Below are positions 51,006-53,675 of a DNA stretch of 53,675 nt, piece after piece. The stretch's first letter is position 1; every line of letters starts with the position of its first letter. Origin of the DNA: Microvirga makkahensis (GTDB lineage: Bacteria > Pseudomonadota > Alphaproteobacteria > Rhizobiales > Beijerinckiaceae); NCBI RefSeq assembly GCF_009830105.1, contig NZ_WURB01000028.1, positions 1-53,675 of the forward strand, written 5' to 3'. Under the pieces are notes generated by a model. It saw only the letters and a program-made list of their open reading frames with translations. It did not search any database and was not told where the DNA came from. The position numbers were made by a program, and so were the translations under genes.

Positions 51006-52070
51006 TTGGCCCATCCGGCATCCATGGCGGCCCAGACGGGGCGCGGTGTTTACCGTGCCCTCGTTCTGCGCAAGAAGCTTGTGCTCCTCGCGCTCGCGAT
51101 TGTCCTTGTCCTCTCCATCATCGCCGATCTCGGCCTGGGACCAGCCCGGTACAGCATGCGGGAGGTTGTGCTGGCTCTCGCCGGATCGCCGGAGGTCTCC
51201 AATCAGGTCTCCGTGGTGATCTGGGACATCCGCATGCCCGTGGCCCTGATGGCGGTGGTGGTCGGCGCCGCCCTTTCGGCCGCCGGCGCCCAGATGCAGA
51301 CGATCCTCAACAATCCGCTCGCCAGCCCCTTCACGCTCGGCATCTCGGCCGCTGCGAGCTTCGGAGCATCGCTGGCCCTCGTGTTCGGGGTCGGCCTTCT
51401 GCCCTTCGCCATCGAATACGTGGTGTCGATCAACGCCTTGATCATGGCCATGGCGGCCGCTCTGTTCATCCACCTGATGAGCCAGAGGCGGGGTGTGACG
51501 GTCGAGACCATCGTCCTGCTCGGCATCACTCTCGTGTTCACCTTCAACGCCCTGCTGGCGTTCGTGCAGTTCCTCGCCTCCGAACAGGCGCTGGCGGCGG
51601 TCGTGTTTTGGACCATGGGCAGCCTGACCCGAGCGACCTGGCCGAAGCTTGCCATCACCACACTCGTCGTCACCGTCGCGCTTCCGCTGTTCTTCCGCCG
51701 CGCCTGGGCACTGACGGCGCTGCGCCTCGGTGAGGACAAGGCCGCAAGCTTCGGGGTGGACGTGCGCCGCGTGCGGCTCGAGACGATGCTGATCGTCAGC
51801 GTGCTCGCCGCGGTGCCTGTCGCCTTCGTCGGCACGATCGGCTTCGTCGGGCTCGTCGGTCCGCACATCGCGCGCATGCTCATCGGCGAGGATCAGCGGT
51901 TCTTCCTGCCGGCCTCTGCTCTCTCGGGTGCCGCGATGCTGTCCCTGACGTCTGTGATTAGCAAATCCCTTATTCCAGGAAGCATCATCCCCATCGGCAT
52001 CATCACCGCGCTGGTGGGCGTGCCGTTCCTCTTCAGCCTCATCATGACCAACCGGAGACGGGCATGGTAG
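51006..52070 (+). CDS. FecCD-family metallophore ABC transporter permease
   Basis: A 354-residue permease with many membrane segments and FecCD family features: WDIRMPVALMAVVVGAALSAAGAQMQT, NNPLASPFTLGISAAASFGA and VGTIGFVGLVGPHIARMLIG near the C-terminus. The chosen TTG start has AAGGA eight bases upstream; ATG 51024 is an alternative. It lies 4 bases after the binding-protein gene. Only one permease gene is present, so it must act as a homodimer. Confidence 0.93.
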   Translation: MAHPASMAAQTGRGVYRALVLRKKLVLLALAIVLVLSIIADLGLGPARYSMREVVLALAGSPEVSNQVSVVIWDIRMPVALMAVVVGAALSAAGAQMQTILNNPLASPFTLGISAAASFGASLALVFGVGLLPFAIEYVVSINALIMAMAAALFIHLMSQRRGVTVETIVLLGITLVFTFNALLAFVQFLASEQALAAVVFWTMGSLTRATWPKLAITTLVVTVALPLFFRRAWALTALRLGEDKAASFGVDVRRVRLETMLIVSVLAAVPVAFVGTIGFVGLVGPHIARMLIGEDQRFFLPASALSGAAMLSLTSVISKSLIPGSIIPIGIITALVGVPFLFSLIMTNRRRAW

Positions 52071-52834
52071 CCACCTTGCAACTGAATGATGTCGGCGTCC
52101 GCTACGGCAAACGGGAGGTTCTCTCTGGCATTACCACCCCCGCGTTGAGGGGCGGCGAGGTCACGGCGGTGATCGGGCCCAACGCCGCCGGCAAATCGAG
52201 CCTCTTCCGCCGCATTGCGGGGCTGCTCGGCGGGCCGGGAGACATTTCCATCGGCGGCATTCCGGAACAGAGCAGGTCCCAGGTCTGCTACATGCCCCAG
52301 GACACCTCGGTGAACACGGTCCTGACGGTCTACGAGTCGATCCTGCTCGCCCGCAAGCAGGGCGCGGATCCCCGGGTCAGCGATGAGGATCTTGAAACTG
52401 TGGACGAGGTTCTCGGATCGCTCCGGATCGAGAGCATCGCGTTCAAGGGCCTGTCAGAGCTCAGTGGTGGCCAGCGGCAACTCGTCTCCCTTGCCCAGAC
52501 CCTGGTGCGGGATCCGGAGATTCTGCTCCTGGACGAGCCGACGAGCGCACTCGACCTTCACAGGCAGGTAGAGGTGCTGGCGCTGATTCAGGCTTTGGCG
52601 CGGAAGCGGCAGATGTGCGTGGTCCTTGCCATCCACGATCTCAATCAAGTCCTGCGGGTGGCAGACCGCGTCATGGTGATCGACGGGGGAACAATGGTCA
52701 GGTGCGGCCCCGCCGAGGCGGTGATCACACCAGAGCTGCTCCGGGAGATCTACAAGGTCGAAGGTAGGATCGAGCGCTGCTCCCGGCTGTGCTGCCAGGT
52801 CATCATCGACGGACCGATCGCTCAACGGGCTTGA
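52064..52834 (+). CDS. FecE-type metallophore ABC transporter ATP-binding protein
   Basis: A 256-residue ATPase with Walker A GPNAAGKSS, signature LSGGQRQLVSLAQTL, Walker B ILLLDEPTSALD and switch histidine in VLAIHDLNQVL. The start ATG overlaps the permease stop by seven bases. The C-terminus has an additional short Cys-containing segment (IERCSRLCCQVI) unlike most relatives, which might bind a metal. That is inferred. Confidence 0.93.
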   Translation: MVATLQLNDVGVRYGKREVLSGITTPALRGGEVTAVIGPNAAGKSSLFRRIAGLLGGPGDISIGGIPEQSRSQVCYMPQDTSVNTVLTVYESILLARKQGADPRVSDEDLETVDEVLGSLRIESIAFKGLSELSGGQRQLVSLAQTLVRDPEILLLDEPTSALDLHRQVEVLALIQALARKRQMCVVLAIHDLNQVLRVADRVMVIDGGTMVRCGPAEAVITPELLREIYKVEGRIERCSRLCCQVIIDGPIAQRA

Positions 52835-53223
52835 GCAGGACCGCGCGTGATGTCGATGCTGCACGCTGGAGATCCGATTCAGGTCAGGCAGCGAAACTCC
52901 TGGCGTCCGATGCGGATCGGCTGACGCTCCCTGAGCCGGCCAAATGCTTTCGTCCGGGGCGTGCCGTGATCGGATCTTCAGCAGCCTCTGAGTGCGGCGC
53001 GCCCGGTGTTCGTCACCAGGCAACGTAAATGCCGGAAATGGCCGCTTGAGCGAGAAATGAGGTCCGCCACCCCTCCTTGCGGCGCCCCACCTGGACCTAA
53101 GTCGGGTCGGACCTCGGACCTGAGTACGTATTGAATGCTTCATCGTCTCCGTCACAATGATCCCGTAGCTGGTTTCGAGTTGACCACACACTCGGGTCGG
53201 ACGGGTTCACGGGGGAGGCTGCA
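52835..53223. other. Intergenic region before 5-aminolevulinate synthase
   Basis: No gene is recognised here. A short direct repeat TCGGGTCGGAC occurs at about 53102 and 53192. Around 53030 a GCCGGAAATGGCCGCTT stretch looks like a degenerate dispersed repeat. A promoter for the following gene must lie here but was not identified. Confidence 0.4.
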
Positions 53224-53675
53224 ATGGTCCTGGAGAGGCAATGCGACAGCGACGGACAATTCCCGCGCTGCTGGGCAAAGCTCACGGAAACCGAAGCGAG
53301 GAACGGCCGGTGCGAGACAGCTGCCGCCTTGCTGTCCCGCCCTCGGGCACCGTTCATAATCACCAGGCCGGCGCCGGAGCCGATCTCTAAGGCTCCCGCG
53401 ACCAGGAACTACACCGGCTACTTCGATGCGGCCATCGCACAGCTGAAAGCGGAGCGGCGCTATCGCTCCTTCGTCGATCTCGAACGCATCGCCGGTCGCT
53501 TCCCGACAGCTATTTGGCACTCCCCGGACGGTCCGCGTGAGATCACGATCTGGTGCTCCAACGACTATCTCGGCATGGGCCAGAACCGGGACGTGACCCG
53601 CGCGATGGTGGAGACCGCCTGGCGGCTGGGCACCGGCGCGGGCGGCACGCGCAACATCTCCGGCAACAGCCATCC
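53224..53675 (+). CDS. hemA: 5-aminolevulinate synthase, N-terminal part with unusual extension (runs off window)
   Basis: From NYTGYFDAAIAQLKAERRYR to IWCSNDYLGMGQN and GTGAGGTRNISGN the sequence matches alphaproteobacterial ALAS, which joins glycine and succinyl-CoA to begin heme synthesis. Its usual start, an ATG directly before AAC TAC, reads AGG here (53404). The only good start is ATG 53224 with GGGGGAGG upstream, adding about 60 residues before the family's normal N-terminus. This extension (Cys-containing RQCDSDGQFPRCWAK) is not part of the ALAS family. The gene continues past the window end. Confidence 0.85.
   Translation, partial: MVLERQCDSDGQFPRCWAKLTETEARNGRCETAAALLSRPRAPFIITRPAPEPISKAPATRNYTGYFDAAIAQLKAERRYRSFVDLERIAGRFPTAIWHSPDGPREITIWCSNDYLGMGQNRDVTRAMVETAWRLGTGAGGTRNISGNSH

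Noticed and set aside
50898..51866. Open frame of 322 codons opposite the permease gene, rich in H, D and E
   Set aside because: It mirrors the hydrophobic permease codons and has no motif; the permease on the plus strand is certain.

Overview
The window is GC-rich DNA from an alphaproteobacterium, most likely of the Rhizobiales/Hyphomicrobiales and plausibly a Microvirga- or Methylobacterium-like organism. A NepR anti-sigma factor overlapping an EcfG-type sigma factor, a C4-pathway 5-aminolevulinate synthase, an Irr-type Fur relative and intergenic repeats familiar from Rhizobiales all point this way. The genus is inferred. Many broken genes and insertion-sequence scraps mark this as an accessory region.

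Layout. 0-1.4 kb: the start of a zinc alcohol dehydrogenase at the edge, then fragments of a hydantoinase/oxoprolinase gene, a LuxR HTH and a LysR regulator. 1.9-10.2 kb: two different class III nucleotide cyclases, a secreted TPR protein, a serine beta-lactamase-like hydrolase and a methyl-accepting chemotaxis protein. 10.7-13.8 kb: a GNAT gene with one internal stop, then decayed IS1595, integrase and IS5 remnants.

14.2-36.5 kb is the best preserved part and reads as one catabolic locus for a nitrogen compound. It has DadA, two further FAD amine/amino-acid oxidoreductases, an Lrp regulator, a complete peptide/opine-type ABC importer, a class III aminotransferase, two HAD type II hydrolases, two aldehyde dehydrogenases (one GabD-like), a TtuC-type dehydrogenase, a cupin, a GhrA-type reductase and an ArgE-type deacylase. 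A pair of paralogous two-domain GNAT acetyltransferases is included. Genes sit in tight, overlapping leftward operons around one short rightward unit. The substrate is unknown.

36.8-41.2 kb: a mosaic of IS5 and IS256 scraps, the NepR-EcfG general-stress pair, a DUF2934 protein, a single-domain response regulator preceded by a very good EcfG-type promoter, NDH-2 and a shortened DUF2254 membrane protein. 41.4-46.8 kb: an IS630 remnant, a LysR regulator, a quinone oxidoreductase and a three-gene flavin-dependent sulfone/sulfonate unit (SfnG, SsuE-like FMN reductase, HpaC-like flavin reductase) with a palindromic operator candidate.

47.3-53.7 kb is an iron/heme block: a bacterioferritin-associated ferredoxin, dead bacterioferritin and irr genes, a methyltransferase divergent from a FecBCD-type metallophore importer, and the start of 5-aminolevulinate synthase with an unusual N-terminal extension. 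Three sites resembling the Irr box lie in the two regulatory gaps here. No tRNA, rRNA or CRISPR was seen.
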